Positions 41,266 to 50,803 of a stretch of DNA of 64,000 nt are shown piece by piece. The DNA is from Methylobacterium gossipiicola (GTDB lineage: Bacteria > Pseudomonadota > Alphaproteobacteria > Rhizobiales > Beijerinckiaceae). Made by a program: the position numbers and the translations under genes. The stretch is from contig NZ_FOPM01000015.1 of the NCBI RefSeq assembly GCF_900113485.1, positions 1-64,000 on the forward strand, in the 5' to 3' direction. Position 1 is the stretch's first letter. Every line of letters begins with the position of its first letter. The notes beneath the pieces were generated by a model. The model was not told the DNA's origin. It did not search any database and worked only from the letters and a program-made list of their open reading frames with translations.

Positions 41266-42198
41266 TCAGGCGGCCTGCGCCGTCGCGATCTCGGGCGGCA
41301 GATCCTTCTGGAAGGCGCGGATATCGAACCGGTCGTCCGGGACGCGGGTGAGGAAGCGTTCGGCCATCTCGAACAGCAGCAGGTCGGGCCGTACCGATTC
41401 GATGTAGGTCCAGTCGAGGCTCGACGACCACACGAAATGCACCTCGCGAAAGGTCTCGGCCAGCAGCCCCGTCAGCATGATCGGCGCGAAATGCGCGTAG
41501 GAATCGCCGAACAGCACCACCGTGCGCGGATCGGCGCCGGGGCTGTCGTTGCGATAGACCACATGGGCGCCGACGTGGAGATCGGGCGCCCGGCCGGCCG
41601 CCTCGTAAGCCTCCACCAGGGGGCTGGCGTAATGGCGCCGCGCGTCGCGGTCGATGATGCCGTGGCTCGCCGTCTCGGTCGGCTGGTCGGCGAGCTTGTC
41701 GCCGAGATCGCGAACCCGCGTCGTCTCGAAGCGCGGCCGGTCGAACAGGTCGGCGGGCGGCACCGCGCCGCACGCCCTGAGCAGGATGCGGTAGGCGAGC
41801 AGGCAGCCGTCGTAGTTCCAGTGGGTGTCGGTGCGGTAGTAGAGGGGCACCGGGCCGTCTCGGGCCGCGCGCATCGGTCCGACGAGATCGACGAAGGCCG
41901 GATTGTCGAGGAGCCGCCGGGCGAGGCGCCGGGCGGGCGAGCGCCCGGCCTCGAAGCCGAGATCGTCCGTGCGATGGTCGTAGACGGAGAGCTTTTCCGG
42001 CACGAGGGTATGGACGTAGCGGATGCCGAGGCCCCGCGCGCGGGCGGCCCGCGCTTCGATGAGTTTCGCCCAGGCGCGCAGGCGCCACCACCGCGCCGGG
42101 GTCGCGCGATACTGCGCGAGCACGCCGTTGCTGCCCCCGATCAGGAAGAGCCAACCCTCCTGCCCCACATGGACGATCTCCCGGTGTTTTCGACGCAT
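41266..42198 (-). CDS. AlgX/AlgJ-like SGNH acetyltransferase-type protein
   Basis: A 310-residue protein. 'YYRTDTHWNYDGC' (Asp/His motif, residues 121-131) and 'VVLFGDSYAHF' (serine near 233) are the signature of the AlgX/AlgJ SGNH-hydrolase-like family, which O-acetylates exopolysaccharides in the periplasm. 'QEGWLFLIGGSN' at residue 13 also matches. It lacks a clear N-terminal signal peptide and has no MBOAT partner in the neighbourhood, so the acceptor and even the compartment are unsettled. Confidence 0.75.
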   Translation of the reverse strand: MRRKHREIVHVGQEGWLFLIGGSNGVLAQYRATPARWWRLRAWAKLIEARAARARGLGIRYVHTLVPEKLSVYDHRTDDLGFEAGRSPARRLARRLLDNPAFVDLVGPMRAARDGPVPLYYRTDTHWNYDGCLLAYRILLRACGAVPPADLFDRPRFETTRVRDLGDKLADQPTETASHGIIDRDARRHYASPLVEAYEAAGRAPDLHVGAHVVYRNDSPGADPRTVVLFGDSYAHFAPIMLTGLLAETFREVHFVWSSSLDWTYIESVRPDLLLFEMAERFLTRVPDDRFDIRAFQKDLPPEIATAQAA

Positions 42199-42280
42199 GC
42201 CCGCTGTCTAGACGGCCCGCGCCGTCCTGAACAGGCCGGGGCTGGACCCCGGCCGCCGCCGCGCCATCTGCCTTCCGATC

Positions 42281-42811
42281 ATGACGAACTCCGACGCGAC
42301 GCCCGATCCGCTGATCCTCACCCTGCAGTTCGAGGCGCAGACCTACGCGTTCTTCGACGACCTGCGCCGGCGGCATTTCCCCGCCGCCCTCAACAGGATT
42401 CCCGCCCACGTCACCCTGTTCCACCACCTGCCCGGCGCCGACGCGGCGGGCATCCTCGAGACCGTGGCGGCCCGCGCCCGCGCGGAGGCGCCGCCCCTCG
42501 TCTCCGTGACGGGGCTGCGCTTCCTCGGGCGCGGCGTCGCCTACACCCTGGAATCGGCCGGCCTCTCGGCTTTCCGGGGGCGCCTCGCCCGCGACTTCGC
42601 CGCCGTGCTCACCGCCCAGGACGCGCAGGGCTGGCGGCCGCACGTCACGATCCAGAACAAGGTCGCGCCGGGCGCGGCCCGCGCCCTGCTCGCCGAACGC
42701 GAGGCCGCGTTCGAACCCTTCGCCTTCACGGCGCCCGGCCTGGTGCTGTGGCGCTATCTCGGCGGTCCGTGGGAACGCCGGGCCACCGTCGCGTTTGGAG
42801 AGAACCGCTGA
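42281..42811 (+). CDS. 2'-5' RNA ligase / 2H phosphoesterase family protein
   Basis: A 176-residue protein with the two H-x-T motifs of the 2H superfamily, HVTLF (His43) and HVTIQ (His121). The enzymes cleave or make 2'-5' or cyclic phosphodiester bonds in RNA or nucleotides. Precise substrate unknown. Followed after 37 bases by the phosphatase gene on the same strand. Confidence 0.88.
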   Translation: MTNSDATPDPLILTLQFEAQTYAFFDDLRRRHFPAALNRIPAHVTLFHHLPGADAAGILETVAARARAEAPPLVSVTGLRFLGRGVAYTLESAGLSAFRGRLARDFAAVLTAQDAQGWRPHVTIQNKVAPGAARALLAEREAAFEPFAFTAPGLVLWRYLGGPWERRATVAFGENR

Positions 42812-42848
42812 TACTCCTCCTCGCTCCCAACCGCTTCCAGGCTCCGCG

Positions 42849-43613
42849 ATGAAATCCCTGACGGCCCTCGGCCGCATCGATCCCCTGCTCGGCCGGGCCA
42901 ACGCCCTACGCTTGGCGCTGCGCCTTAACGAGGTCGGCGCCGTGGTGGCGCTGCTTGCCGTCAGCCTCCTCGGTTACGGCTTTTTCGCCCTGGCGAGCGA
43001 GGTGGGCGAAGGCTCCACCGCCGCCCTCGACCGCAAGATCCTCCTCGCCCTGCGCAATCCGGCCGATCTCTCCGACCCCATCGGGCCGCGCTGGCTCGAG
43101 GAGACCATGCGGGACATCACGGGCCTGGGCAGCGTCTTCACCATCGTGTTCGTGACGGCGGCGGCGGTGGCCTATCTCGCCATGACCGGGCGGCGGCGCA
43201 TCGCCGCCTTCGTGGTCGCGGCCATCGGGGGCGGCGAGCTGTTCTCGACGGTGCTGAAGCTGTTCTACCACCGGCCCCGGCCGGACCTCGTGCCCCACGG
43301 CATGGAGGTGTTCACGGCGAGCTTCCCCAGCGGCCACGCCATGATGTCGGCCATCGCCTACCTCACCCTCGCGGCCCTCGTCGCCCGGGTCGATCGGCAA
43401 CGCGGCGTGAAGATCCTCGTGATGCTGGTCGGCGTGTCCATGACCCTGCTCGTCGGCTTCAGCCGGGTCTATCTCGGCGTGCATTGGCCGAGCGACGTGC
43501 TCGCCGGCTGGTGCGTCGGCGCTGCCTGGGCCGCCCTGTGCTGGTTCGTCGCCCTCCAGCTCCAGCGCCGGGGCGAGGTCGAGGCACCCACGGAGGCTCC
43601 GCCGCCGCGTTAA
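42849..43613 (+). CDS. PAP2-family membrane phosphatase
   Basis: A 254-residue membrane protein. The three active-site motifs are present: 'KLFYHRPRPDL', 'PSGHAM' and 'SRVYLGVHWPSDV'. There are about five to six membrane segments. Enzymes of this type dephosphorylate lipid phosphates such as undecaprenyl diphosphate or phosphatidate. The start at 42849 is the ATG that begins the protein-like part. Confidence 0.92.
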   Translation: MKSLTALGRIDPLLGRANALRLALRLNEVGAVVALLAVSLLGYGFFALASEVGEGSTAALDRKILLALRNPADLSDPIGPRWLEETMRDITGLGSVFTIVFVTAAAVAYLAMTGRRRIAAFVVAAIGGGELFSTVLKLFYHRPRPDLVPHGMEVFTASFPSGHAMMSAIAYLTLAALVARVDRQRGVKILVMLVGVSMTLLVGFSRVYLGVHWPSDVLAGWCVGAAWAALCWFVALQLQRRGEVEAPTEAPPPR

Positions 43614-43698
43614 CGCTTTCGCAAGGATGGCGGCCCGGTGGGGCAGCCATGGGGACTCGGTTGTGGTTGTATTGTCGCGCAACCGATGGAGCCCCCCT

Positions 43699-44061
43699 TT
43701 GACCGACGCCCCCGAGCGCCGCCGCAATCCCCGCCAACGCAGCCTCCTCGGCGCCAGCCTCGAGGCCGGTTGCGGCGGGGCCACCACCTGCCTCGTGCGC
43801 AACCTCGGCACTGACGGGGCCAAGCTGGCCGTCAGCGACGCGGTGCCCCTGCCGGACACCTTCCCCATCCGGATCGACAAGCATCGGGCGACGCGCACGG
43901 CGCATCTCGTCTGGCGCGCGGGCGGGTTCGTCGGCGTGCGCTTCACGCCCGAGCCTGAGGCCGCGTCGGTGGTGCCCCTCCACCTCGCCCGCGCGTTGCG
44001 GCAGGTCCGGGCCGAGAACGCCGAACTGCGCAGCCGCCTCGCCGCCAGCCAGGATGGGTGA
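43699..44061 (+). CDS. PilZ-domain protein
   Basis: A 120-residue protein read from TTG with GGAG seven bases upstream. 'ERRRNPRQRSLLGASLE' supplies the RxxxR arginines, and 'VRNLGTDGAKLAVSDAVPLPD' the second motif, in which the usual DxSxxG is degenerate (NLGTDG). Binding of cyclic-di-GMP is possible but weakened. The C-terminal 25 residues form a short coiled helix. A GGDEF protein lies 7 kb to the left. Confidence 0.7.
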   Translation: MTDAPERRRNPRQRSLLGASLEAGCGGATTCLVRNLGTDGAKLAVSDAVPLPDTFPIRIDKHRATRTAHLVWRAGGFVGVRFTPEPEAASVVPLHLARALRQVRAENAELRSRLAASQDG

Positions 44062-44169
44062 TCGCGGAACACCCCGTCTCCGGGGGGCGTTCCTCCGGGG
44101 TCTTCGCCCTCTCGCGCGTGTCCGCCCGGTGGATGCCCGTTCGGCGGCTTCCCGAAGCGGTGTGTTCTC

Positions 44170-45525
44170 ATGAATGACGATTCTTCCCGGCGCGACCGGC
44201 CCACGGGCGGCGACCTGCCCCTCTCCCGGCGAAAGCTCCTGCGTGCCGGTGGGTTGACGGTGACGGGCGCGGCCCTCGGCCTCGGGAGCGCGCGGGCGCA
44301 AGGAGGTCCCGCGCCGGGCGTGCCCGGCCCCTCGGTGCCCGCCGACACCGGAGCGGTGCAGGGCGGCAAGGTCATGTTTCCGAACTGGCGCGGGGCCGGC
44401 GACCGGGTGCCGCCACCCCCGCCCGCCCCGATGCCGCCGGCCCAGCGCGTCGGCTTCGCGGTGGTCGGCCTCGGGCGCCTCAGTCTGGAAGAGATCCTGC
44501 CGGCCTTCGGCGAGACGAAACGCGCCCGCCTCGCGGCGGTGATGTCGGGGACGCCGACGAAAGCCAAGCTCGTGGCCGAGCAATACGGCGTGCCGGCCGA
44601 TGCGGTCTACGGCTACGACGAATGGGAGCGCCTGGCCCAGAACCCGGCCGTGAAGGCCGTCTATATCGTCACCCCCAACGGCCTCCACCGTGACCATGTC
44701 CTGGCCGCCGCCAAGGCCGGCAAGCATGTGCTGTGCGAGAAGCCCATGGCCAACACTTCGGCCGAGGCCCGCGAGATGATCGCGGCCTGCGCCAAGGCCA
44801 ATCTGAAACTGATGATCGCCTATCGCTGCCAGTACGAGCCCTACAACCGCGAGGTGACGCGCCTCGCCCGCTCCGGCGAGTTCGGCAAGCCGCGCCTGAT
44901 CCAGGCGTTCAACGGCCAGACCACGGGCCTGCCGCAGCAATGGCGCCTGCGAAAAAGCCTCGCGGGCGGCGGGGCGCTGCCGGATATCGGCCTCTACTGC
45001 CTCAACGGCGTGCGGGCGCTGACCGGCGAGGAGCCGGTCTCCATCACGGCGAGTGTGTATTCGCCCCCGGGCGATGCGAAATTCGCCGAGGTCGAGGAGA
45101 CGGTGTCGTTCACCCTTCGGTTCCCTTCCGGGGTGATCGCCCAGTGCATGACGAGCTACGGCGTGCACGAATCGCGCCGGCTCCAGCTCCACACGGAGCG
45201 GGCCGACATCGACCTGCGCAACGCCTTCGCGTATCGCGGCCAGCACCTCGTGGTCTCGCATCCCGACGGCGCCGTGGAATCGCAGGATTCGCGGATGCTG
45301 ACCCCGAAGAATCAGTTCGCCCTCGAGATCGACCACATGGCCCGCTGCATCCTTGAGGACCGGCGCCCGCGCACCCCCGGCGAGGAGGGGCTGCAGGATC
45401 AGGTCCTCATGGAGGCGATCTACGAGGCGGCCCGCTCGGGCCAGCCCGTCACCGTCGGACCGCCGCCGGGGGCCAAGGACGGCCTCGATGTCACGCGCGG
45501 CCCCGAACTCGACGAGGCCGGCTGA
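44170..45525 (+). CDS. Gfo/Idh/MocA oxidoreductase, Tat-exported
   Basis: A 451-residue glucose-fructose-oxidoreductase-like protein. 'LSRRKLLRAGGLTVTGAALGLG' (from residue 18) is a Tat signal. The dinucleotide-binding motif is 'FAVVGLGRLSLEEILPAF' near residue 97, and 'VLCEKPMANT' carries the conserved EKP (190-192). 'GGALPDIGLYCLNGVRAL' belongs to the C-terminal domain. Export with bound NADP through Tat is known for glucose-fructose oxidoreductase. The substrate is probably a sugar; the OprB porin gene lies directly downstream. Confidence 0.88.
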   Translation: MNDDSSRRDRPTGGDLPLSRRKLLRAGGLTVTGAALGLGSARAQGGPAPGVPGPSVPADTGAVQGGKVMFPNWRGAGDRVPPPPPAPMPPAQRVGFAVVGLGRLSLEEILPAFGETKRARLAAVMSGTPTKAKLVAEQYGVPADAVYGYDEWERLAQNPAVKAVYIVTPNGLHRDHVLAAAKAGKHVLCEKPMANTSAEAREMIAACAKANLKLMIAYRCQYEPYNREVTRLARSGEFGKPRLIQAFNGQTTGLPQQWRLRKSLAGGGALPDIGLYCLNGVRALTGEEPVSITASVYSPPGDAKFAEVEETVSFTLRFPSGVIAQCMTSYGVHESRRLQLHTERADIDLRNAFAYRGQHLVVSHPDGAVESQDSRMLTPKNQFALEIDHMARCILEDRRPRTPGEEGLQDQVLMEAIYEAARSGQPVTVGPPPGAKDGLDVTRGPELDEAG

Positions 45526-45560
45526 TCGTGGGACGGATCGTCATGGAAGCCCTGTAGGAT

Positions 45561-47093
45561 GTGGGGCAATCCATCCGCCGTTCCGCCGCGAGCCCGCCCA
45601 TTTCCCGCCGCCTTCGCTTCGCCCTGTGCCTCGCCTGCGCCGTCGATCCCTCCCTCGCCACGGCTGAGAGCCCGGCCGAGGAGCGGGCGCGGATCGCGGC
45701 CGAGGGCATCGATATCGGTTCGGATCGCGGCGCGGGTGGCGACCCCCTGACCTCGGTCGCCCAGTCGGTCACCTCGTCGCGCCCGTCCGCCAATCTCGAC
45801 ACCACGATTCAAGACAGTCTCGGGGCCTCCGGCGATCCGTTCGGCCTGCGGGCCTTCCTCAAAACGCGCGGCATCACCTATAGCCTCACCTATATCGGCG
45901 AGGGCCTCGGCAACGCCACGGGGGGCTTGAGGCGGCGGGCGATTCTCGAAGGGCTTCTGGACCTCGAAATCGACGTCGATCTCGGGCCGCTGGTGGGCTG
46001 GCAGGGCGCGGCGCTGCACACGAACCTGTTCCAGATCCACGGGGCGGGCCTGTCGCGCGGCACCCTCGACAATCTCATCACGGTGAGCGGTATCGAGGCG
46101 CTGCCGTCCTCGCGCCTCTACGAATTGTCGTTCGAGCAGAAACTGTTCGACGAAAGAGTCTCCCTGCGCTTCGGCCAGCTCGCCGCCGATACCGAGTTCG
46201 CCGTGACCCAGACCGGCACGGTGTTCGTGAACTCCACCTTCGGTTGGCCCAACAACAAGGCCGTGGTGATCCCGAGCGGCGGACCGATCTATCCCCTGGC
46301 GACGCCGGGCGTGCGGGCGAAGGTCGTGCCCAACCCCAATCTCTCTTTTCAAGTCGGTCTGTTCGACGGCGATCCGGCGGGCGCGCCCCGGGGCGGCGAT
46401 CCCGATCCGCAGCGGCGCAACCGCACCGGTACCGATTTTCGCACCCGCGATCCGGCCCTGGTGATGGCGGAGGTCGCCTACGCCTACAACATCGCGCCCG
46501 GAAGTCTGGGCGAGGCCGGGACCGTGACGCTCGGCGGCTGGCACCATTTCGGACGCTTCGACAGCTTGCGCCTCGACGCGGCCGGTACGCCCCTGGCGTC
46601 GCCGTTGAGCACCGGCCTCCCCCGACGCTTCCGGGGCGATAGCGGCCTCTACGCCATCCTCGACCAGACGATCTACCGCGAGCCCAACGATCCCAACGAC
46701 GGCGCCAGCGTGTTCGTGCGGGTGGCCGGCGGCCCCGCCGACCGCAACCTCATCGACCTCTACGTCGATGCAGGCATCGCCTACAAGGGCCTGCTGCCGG
46801 GGCGCTCCGACGACACCCTCGGGGTCGCCTTCGCGCTGTCCCGGATCTCGCCCGCGGCCCGGGGCTTCGACACGGACACGCGCTTCGCCACCGGTCTCCC
46901 CGGCCCGCGTCGCAGCAGCGAGGCGGTGCTGGAGGCGACCTATCAGGCCGTGCTCGGCCCCGGCGTGACCCTGCAGCCCGATTTCCAGTACGTGTTCCGC
47001 CCGAGCGGCGGCATCGCCAACCCGCGCGATCCCGATGCCGGGCGCATCCGCAACGCGGCGGTGTTCGGCCTGCGCACGACGATCCGCTATTGA
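45561..47093 (+). CDS. OprB-family carbohydrate porin
   Basis: A 510-residue outer-membrane protein read from GTG, with a signal peptide (residues 1-35, ending ATA). 'SYTYIGEGLGNATGG'-type strands, 'FGWPNNKAVVIPSGGPIYPLATPG' and the terminal aromatic 'RTTIRY' are typical of OprB. It would allow diffusion of sugars. It follows the oxidoreductase gene by 35 bases and may be co-transcribed. Confidence 0.88.
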   Translation: MGQSIRRSAASPPISRRLRFALCLACAVDPSLATAESPAEERARIAAEGIDIGSDRGAGGDPLTSVAQSVTSSRPSANLDTTIQDSLGASGDPFGLRAFLKTRGITYSLTYIGEGLGNATGGLRRRAILEGLLDLEIDVDLGPLVGWQGAALHTNLFQIHGAGLSRGTLDNLITVSGIEALPSSRLYELSFEQKLFDERVSLRFGQLAADTEFAVTQTGTVFVNSTFGWPNNKAVVIPSGGPIYPLATPGVRAKVVPNPNLSFQVGLFDGDPAGAPRGGDPDPQRRNRTGTDFRTRDPALVMAEVAYAYNIAPGSLGEAGTVTLGGWHHFGRFDSLRLDAAGTPLASPLSTGLPRRFRGDSGLYAILDQTIYREPNDPNDGASVFVRVAGGPADRNLIDLYVDAGIAYKGLLPGRSDDTLGVAFALSRISPAARGFDTDTRFATGLPGPRRSSEAVLEATYQAVLGPGVTLQPDFQYVFRPSGGIANPRDPDAGRIRNAAVFGLRTTIRY

Positions 47094-47175
47094 TCTACCG
47101 CGTCCGCGAGGAACCCCCATCGCGTCACCGGCTCCGGGGCGTCGGCCGAGCGGTCGACGCCGAAGCGACCCGAGG

Positions 47176-48597
47176 CTACTCGGCGGCCGGCGTGTGCAAG
47201 GCCAGATGGCGGGTCGTGCGGCGCCGGACCGCGTGGGGCAGGCTGTCCGGTTCGCGCCCGTCCAGGCCGTGGCGCGCATCGCTCATGGCGGCGTGGACGG
47301 CATCGATGGCGAGGATGAGGGCGCTGATCGTGCGGGTGTCGATGTGGCGCTCGCGGGCATGGCGGACCACGTCGGCCACGAGTTCGTCGGTCTCGCGAAC
47401 GAGGGTGTCGAGGGCTTCCCGGGTGTGGGCGCTCCGCACCTCCCGCAGGAGGTCGAGGAGACGGTCGAGCACCACGTCGATGCGCTCGCGCCGCTCGCGG
47501 GCGAGGCGCTGGCCGAGCCAGGCGATGCCGGAGCCGATGGTGCCACCGAAGAAGAACAGGAAGTAGACGTAATCCTCGTAGCGCTCGAACAGGGTCTGCT
47601 GCTCGCGCTCGAAATAGTCCACGGCGCCGGGATGGTTGGGCAGCCGCGCGCTCGTCGCCGCCACGGTGGAATCGAAATCCGGCGCCTTCATCAGGTTGGC
47701 GAGCGGCGCCTGGGCGGCGAGCTTCGAGCGCCACTCGAACAGGTGCTGGGTCACGGACGCGACGGTGTAGCGGCTGACGGCACCCCGCGCCATGAGCCGG
47801 TAGGAGGCGCCCACGGTCTTCACGTCCTCCTCCGGCCGCTTCGGACGCCCGCCGAAGGTGCCGGCGGGAATCGTCACCGTCTGCAATTCGGGCATCCGCT
47901 GGATGATGGCCTCGCCGTCCGGCACCGCCACGAACCCCACCTCCTTGTCCGGGACGGCGGCCTCCACGGCGCGCACGGTGGAGATCGCCGCCTTCGAGGC
48001 CGGGGCGGCGATGACCGCCACGGCGTCGACGCGCCCCTCCGCCACGGCGCTCGTGACCTCGTTGGGCTTGAGCGGCACCACGGTGACGTGGGCGGCCCCG
48101 ACCTTGGCGGCTTCGCCCGGTTGGGCCACGGTGAAATCGTAGAAGCCGAGGAGGTTCGTGAGGAACGGCATGTCGGCGCCGTGCCGTTCCACGAGGCCGA
48201 GGCGCTTGCGCGACAGGTCGGGAAAGCTGTCGAGTCCGCCCGAGGCGGGCGCGACGATGAGCAGGGCCTCGTCGTGCAGGATTGCCAGGGTCAGGCCGTT
48301 CTCCGGCAGGAACACGTCCGGGCGCACCACGGCGAGGTCGGCCTGATTGTGCTGGAGTGCCTGCGCGCTGTCGCGGACATCGTCGTAGGGCACGATCTTG
48401 AGGCGGACGTCCTCATGGCCCCGGGCCAGAGCGCGCGAATAGGTCTGCAGCAGCGTCGCCTCGGCGCCGTCGCGCGGCCCCACCGCCACCGTCAGCACCG
48501 TCGGGCGCGACAGGTAGAATACCGCGCCCGCCAGGGCCGCGAGGCCGAGGGCGAGGGCGACGAGGAGCCATTCGCGTCTCAGGAGGATTGCCGGCAT
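47176..48597 (-). CDS. TAXI-family solute-binding protein with C-terminal membrane helix and cytoplasmic tail
   Basis: A 473-residue protein. A first membrane helix at about 10-30 anchors a periplasmic TAXI (TRAP-associated) binding domain ('VLTVAVGPRDGAEATLLQTY', 'NQADLAVVRPDVFL'). A second membrane helix at about 343-362 ('YVYFLFFFGGTIGSGIAWLG') is followed by about 110 residues of charged helix. Ordinary TAXI proteins end near residue 320. No TRAP permease gene is nearby, so it may sense rather than transport. This arrangement is known from other alphaproteobacteria, but its role is unproven. Confidence 0.8.
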   Translation of the reverse strand: MPAILLRREWLLVALALGLAALAGAVFYLSRPTVLTVAVGPRDGAEATLLQTYSRALARGHEDVRLKIVPYDDVRDSAQALQHNQADLAVVRPDVFLPENGLTLAILHDEALLIVAPASGGLDSFPDLSRKRLGLVERHGADMPFLTNLLGFYDFTVAQPGEAAKVGAAHVTVVPLKPNEVTSAVAEGRVDAVAVIAAPASKAAISTVRAVEAAVPDKEVGFVAVPDGEAIIQRMPELQTVTIPAGTFGGRPKRPEEDVKTVGASYRLMARGAVSRYTVASVTQHLFEWRSKLAAQAPLANLMKAPDFDSTVAATSARLPNHPGAVDYFEREQQTLFERYEDYVYFLFFFGGTIGSGIAWLGQRLARERRERIDVVLDRLLDLLREVRSAHTREALDTLVRETDELVADVVRHARERHIDTRTISALILAIDAVHAAMSDARHGLDGREPDSLPHAVRRRTTRHLALHTPAAE

Positions 48598-48690
48598 GAC
48601 ATGCTTGAGCCCTCATCCCAGGGGGTGGTCCGGCATCGGACGATGCCGACCGACTCTGAACCGGAAACCTGTCCGAAGGGTGAAGAACCC

Positions 48691-49284
48691 ATGAAGCCCG
48701 CGAACGTTGCAGAACCAGCAAAGGCCGGGCCAACCGTGAAACCGACCCCGCCCGTCACCGCCGCCTACCTCGAGCGGGTCGCCCTGCATTACCTCGAACG
48801 CTACAGCGCCTCCGTGGCGATGCTGCGGCGGACCCTCCAGCGCCGGGTGGAGAAACGCTGCCGCCTGCGCGACGAGGACCCGTCCGTCCATGCCGAGGCC
48901 ATCGAGGCCGTGGTCGCCCGCGCGGTGAGCGCCGGCCTCGTCGACGACGCGCGCTTCACCGCCGGCCGGATGGCGGCCCTGCGTCGACGCGGCACCTCCG
49001 CCCGCGCCCTCTCGGCCAAGCTCGCCGCCAAGGGCGTGTCGCGGGACCTCGTGGCCGACGCCATGGCGGCCGAGCGCGACGCGGCCGAAGCGGAAGGCAC
49101 CGATACCGAGGAAGCGGCGGCCGCCGCCTATGCCAAGCGCCGCCGCCTCGGCCCCTGGCGCCGCCCGGATACCCGCGAGGCGCATCGCGACCGGGATCTG
49201 GCCGCCCTGGCGCGGGCCGGCTTCCCCTACGGCCTCGCCCGCCGCATCGTCGAGATGGAGATAGAGGACGAGTCGGAGGCATGA
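48691..49284 (+). CDS. recX: RecX regulatory protein
   Basis: A 197-residue protein with the three-helix repeats of RecX ('YLERVALHYLERYSASVAML', 'AVSAGLVDDARFTAGRMAALR', 'RAGFPYGLARRIVEME'). RecX caps RecA filaments and limits recombination. The N-terminal 25 residues are Pro/Lys-rich. The ATG at 48691 has GAAGGG upstream; another at 48643 is possible. recA is not in the window. Confidence 0.88.
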   Translation: MKPANVAEPAKAGPTVKPTPPVTAAYLERVALHYLERYSASVAMLRRTLQRRVEKRCRLRDEDPSVHAEAIEAVVARAVSAGLVDDARFTAGRMAALRRRGTSARALSAKLAAKGVSRDLVADAMAAERDAAEAEGTDTEEAAAAAYAKRRRLGPWRRPDTREAHRDRDLAALARAGFPYGLARRIVEMEIEDESEA

Positions 49285-49369
49285 CCCTGCGACGATCCGG
49301 CAGGGCACGAACGCCGGATTCGCACGCGAAAAATTTGAACAGAGCACGAACGAGGGCCATCTTCCCTCT

Positions 49370-50584
49370 ATGGACGAAGCCCTCGCGAAGAAGCTGCGCA
49401 TCCTCGCCGATGCCGCCAAGTACGACGCCTCGTGCTCCTCGTCCGGTGCGCCGAAGCGCACGGCCGGCAAGGGCGAACTCGGCTCGACCACGGGAGCGGG
49501 CATCTGCCACGCCTACACTCCGGACGGGCGTTGCATCTCGCTCCTCAAGATCCTGCTGACGAATTACTGCCTGTTCGACTGCGCCTATTGCGTCAACCGC
49601 CGCTCATCCAACGTGAGCCGCGCCAAATTCACCGTCGAGGAGGTCGTGACCCTCACGGTGGAGTTCTACAAGCGCAATTACATCGAAGGTTTGTTCCTCT
49701 CGTCGGGCATCATCAAGTCGCCGGACCACACCATGGAGCTGCTGACGCGGGTGGCCAAATCGCTCCGGCGCGACCACGGTTTTCGCGGCTACATCCACCT
49801 CAAATCGATCCCCGAGGCGAGCCCGTGGCTCATCGAGGAAGCGGGGCTCTACGCCGACCGGCTCTCCATCAATGTCGAATTGCCGACCGAGAAAAGTCTC
49901 GAGACCCTGGCGCCGGAAAAGAACGGCGCGGTGATCGAGAACGCGATCCAGCAGATCGGCGAGCGCATCGTCGAGGCCAAGGCCGAGAAGCGTCGGTTCT
50001 CGCCGGCCGGGCAATCGACGCAGGTGATCGTCGGCGCCGACACCACCACGGACGAAGCCCTGATGCGCAAGAGCGCGCTCCTGTACGGCTCGTTCAACCT
50101 GAAGCGGGTGTATTACTCGGCCTTCAGCCCGATCCCGGATGGCTCGACGATCCTGCCGCTGAAATCGCCTCCGCTTCAGCGCGAGCATCGGCTCTACCAG
50201 GGCGATTGGCTGCTGCGCTATTACGGCTTCACCCCCGACGACGTGGCCGACGCCACGGAGGACGGCATGTTCGCCCTCGATGTCGATCCGAAGCTCGCCT
50301 GGGCCCTGAAGCACCGGGCGCATTTCCCCCTCGACGTGAACCGGGCCGACCGGGAATGGCTGTTGCGGGTGCCGGGCCTTGGCGCCAGGGCCGTGGACAA
50401 GATCATCCGTGCGCGCCGCCACACGCGTCTGCGCCTCGACGACGTCGCCCGCCTCACCTCGGGGTTGAAACGCGCCCGGCCGTTCCTCATCGCGGCGGAT
50501 TACCACCCTGGCGGCGGACTCACCGACCGCCTCGATCTGCGCGCCCGCCTCGCCGATCCGCCGAAGCAGCTGAGCCTGTTCTGA
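49370..50584 (+). CDS. Putative DNA modification/repair radical SAM protein
   Basis: A 404-residue enzyme. The radical SAM cysteines are C67, C71 and C74 in 'NYCLFDCAYCVNR'. A helix-hairpin-helix DNA-binding motif follows near residue 335 ('VPGLGARAVDKIIRAR'). Genes of this family are regularly paired with the DUF4130-UdgX gene, which here lies 220 bases downstream. The family is suspected to repair or modify DNA bases, but the reaction is not established. Confidence 0.85.
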   Translation: MDEALAKKLRILADAAKYDASCSSSGAPKRTAGKGELGSTTGAGICHAYTPDGRCISLLKILLTNYCLFDCAYCVNRRSSNVSRAKFTVEEVVTLTVEFYKRNYIEGLFLSSGIIKSPDHTMELLTRVAKSLRRDHGFRGYIHLKSIPEASPWLIEEAGLYADRLSINVELPTEKSLETLAPEKNGAVIENAIQQIGERIVEAKAEKRRFSPAGQSTQVIVGADTTTDEALMRKSALLYGSFNLKRVYYSAFSPIPDGSTILPLKSPPLQREHRLYQGDWLLRYYGFTPDDVADATEDGMFALDVDPKLAWALKHRAHFPLDVNRADREWLLRVPGLGARAVDKIIRARRHTRLRLDDVARLTSGLKRARPFLIAADYHPGGGLTDRLDLRARLADPPKQLSLF

Positions 50585-50653
50585 TGAGACGTGCCGCAGG
50601 GCGCCATTCAGTCATCGTGGGCGGCGGCGCTTCACGCGGGCAGCACGGGTCTC

Positions 50654-50741
50654 CTCTCCTGAAAGGAGAGGGACAGGGTGAGGTGTGTGACCTTTTCGGA
50701 GCATTCGCACACCTCACCCCAGCCCTCTCCTTTCAGGAGAG
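50654..50741. repeat. Large palindromic repeat between radical SAM gene and udgX
   Basis: Arms 50654-50687 and 50708-50741 are reverse complements over 34 bases with three mismatches, and each arm contains a smaller hairpin (CTCTCCTGAAAGGAGAG type). The same element is found inside priA at 33070-33166. It fills most of the 220-base gap. Confidence 0.88.
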
Positions 50742-50803
50742 GGAGCCTGTCGCATCGCACATCGACTCCCTGACGCCTTCGACGAAGCCGTCGATCGTTG
50801 TCG

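Noticed and set aside
43459..45336. Long minus-strand frame of 625 codons opposite the PilZ and oxidoreductase genes
   Set aside because: It crosses several well-supported genes on the other strand and has shadow-type composition.
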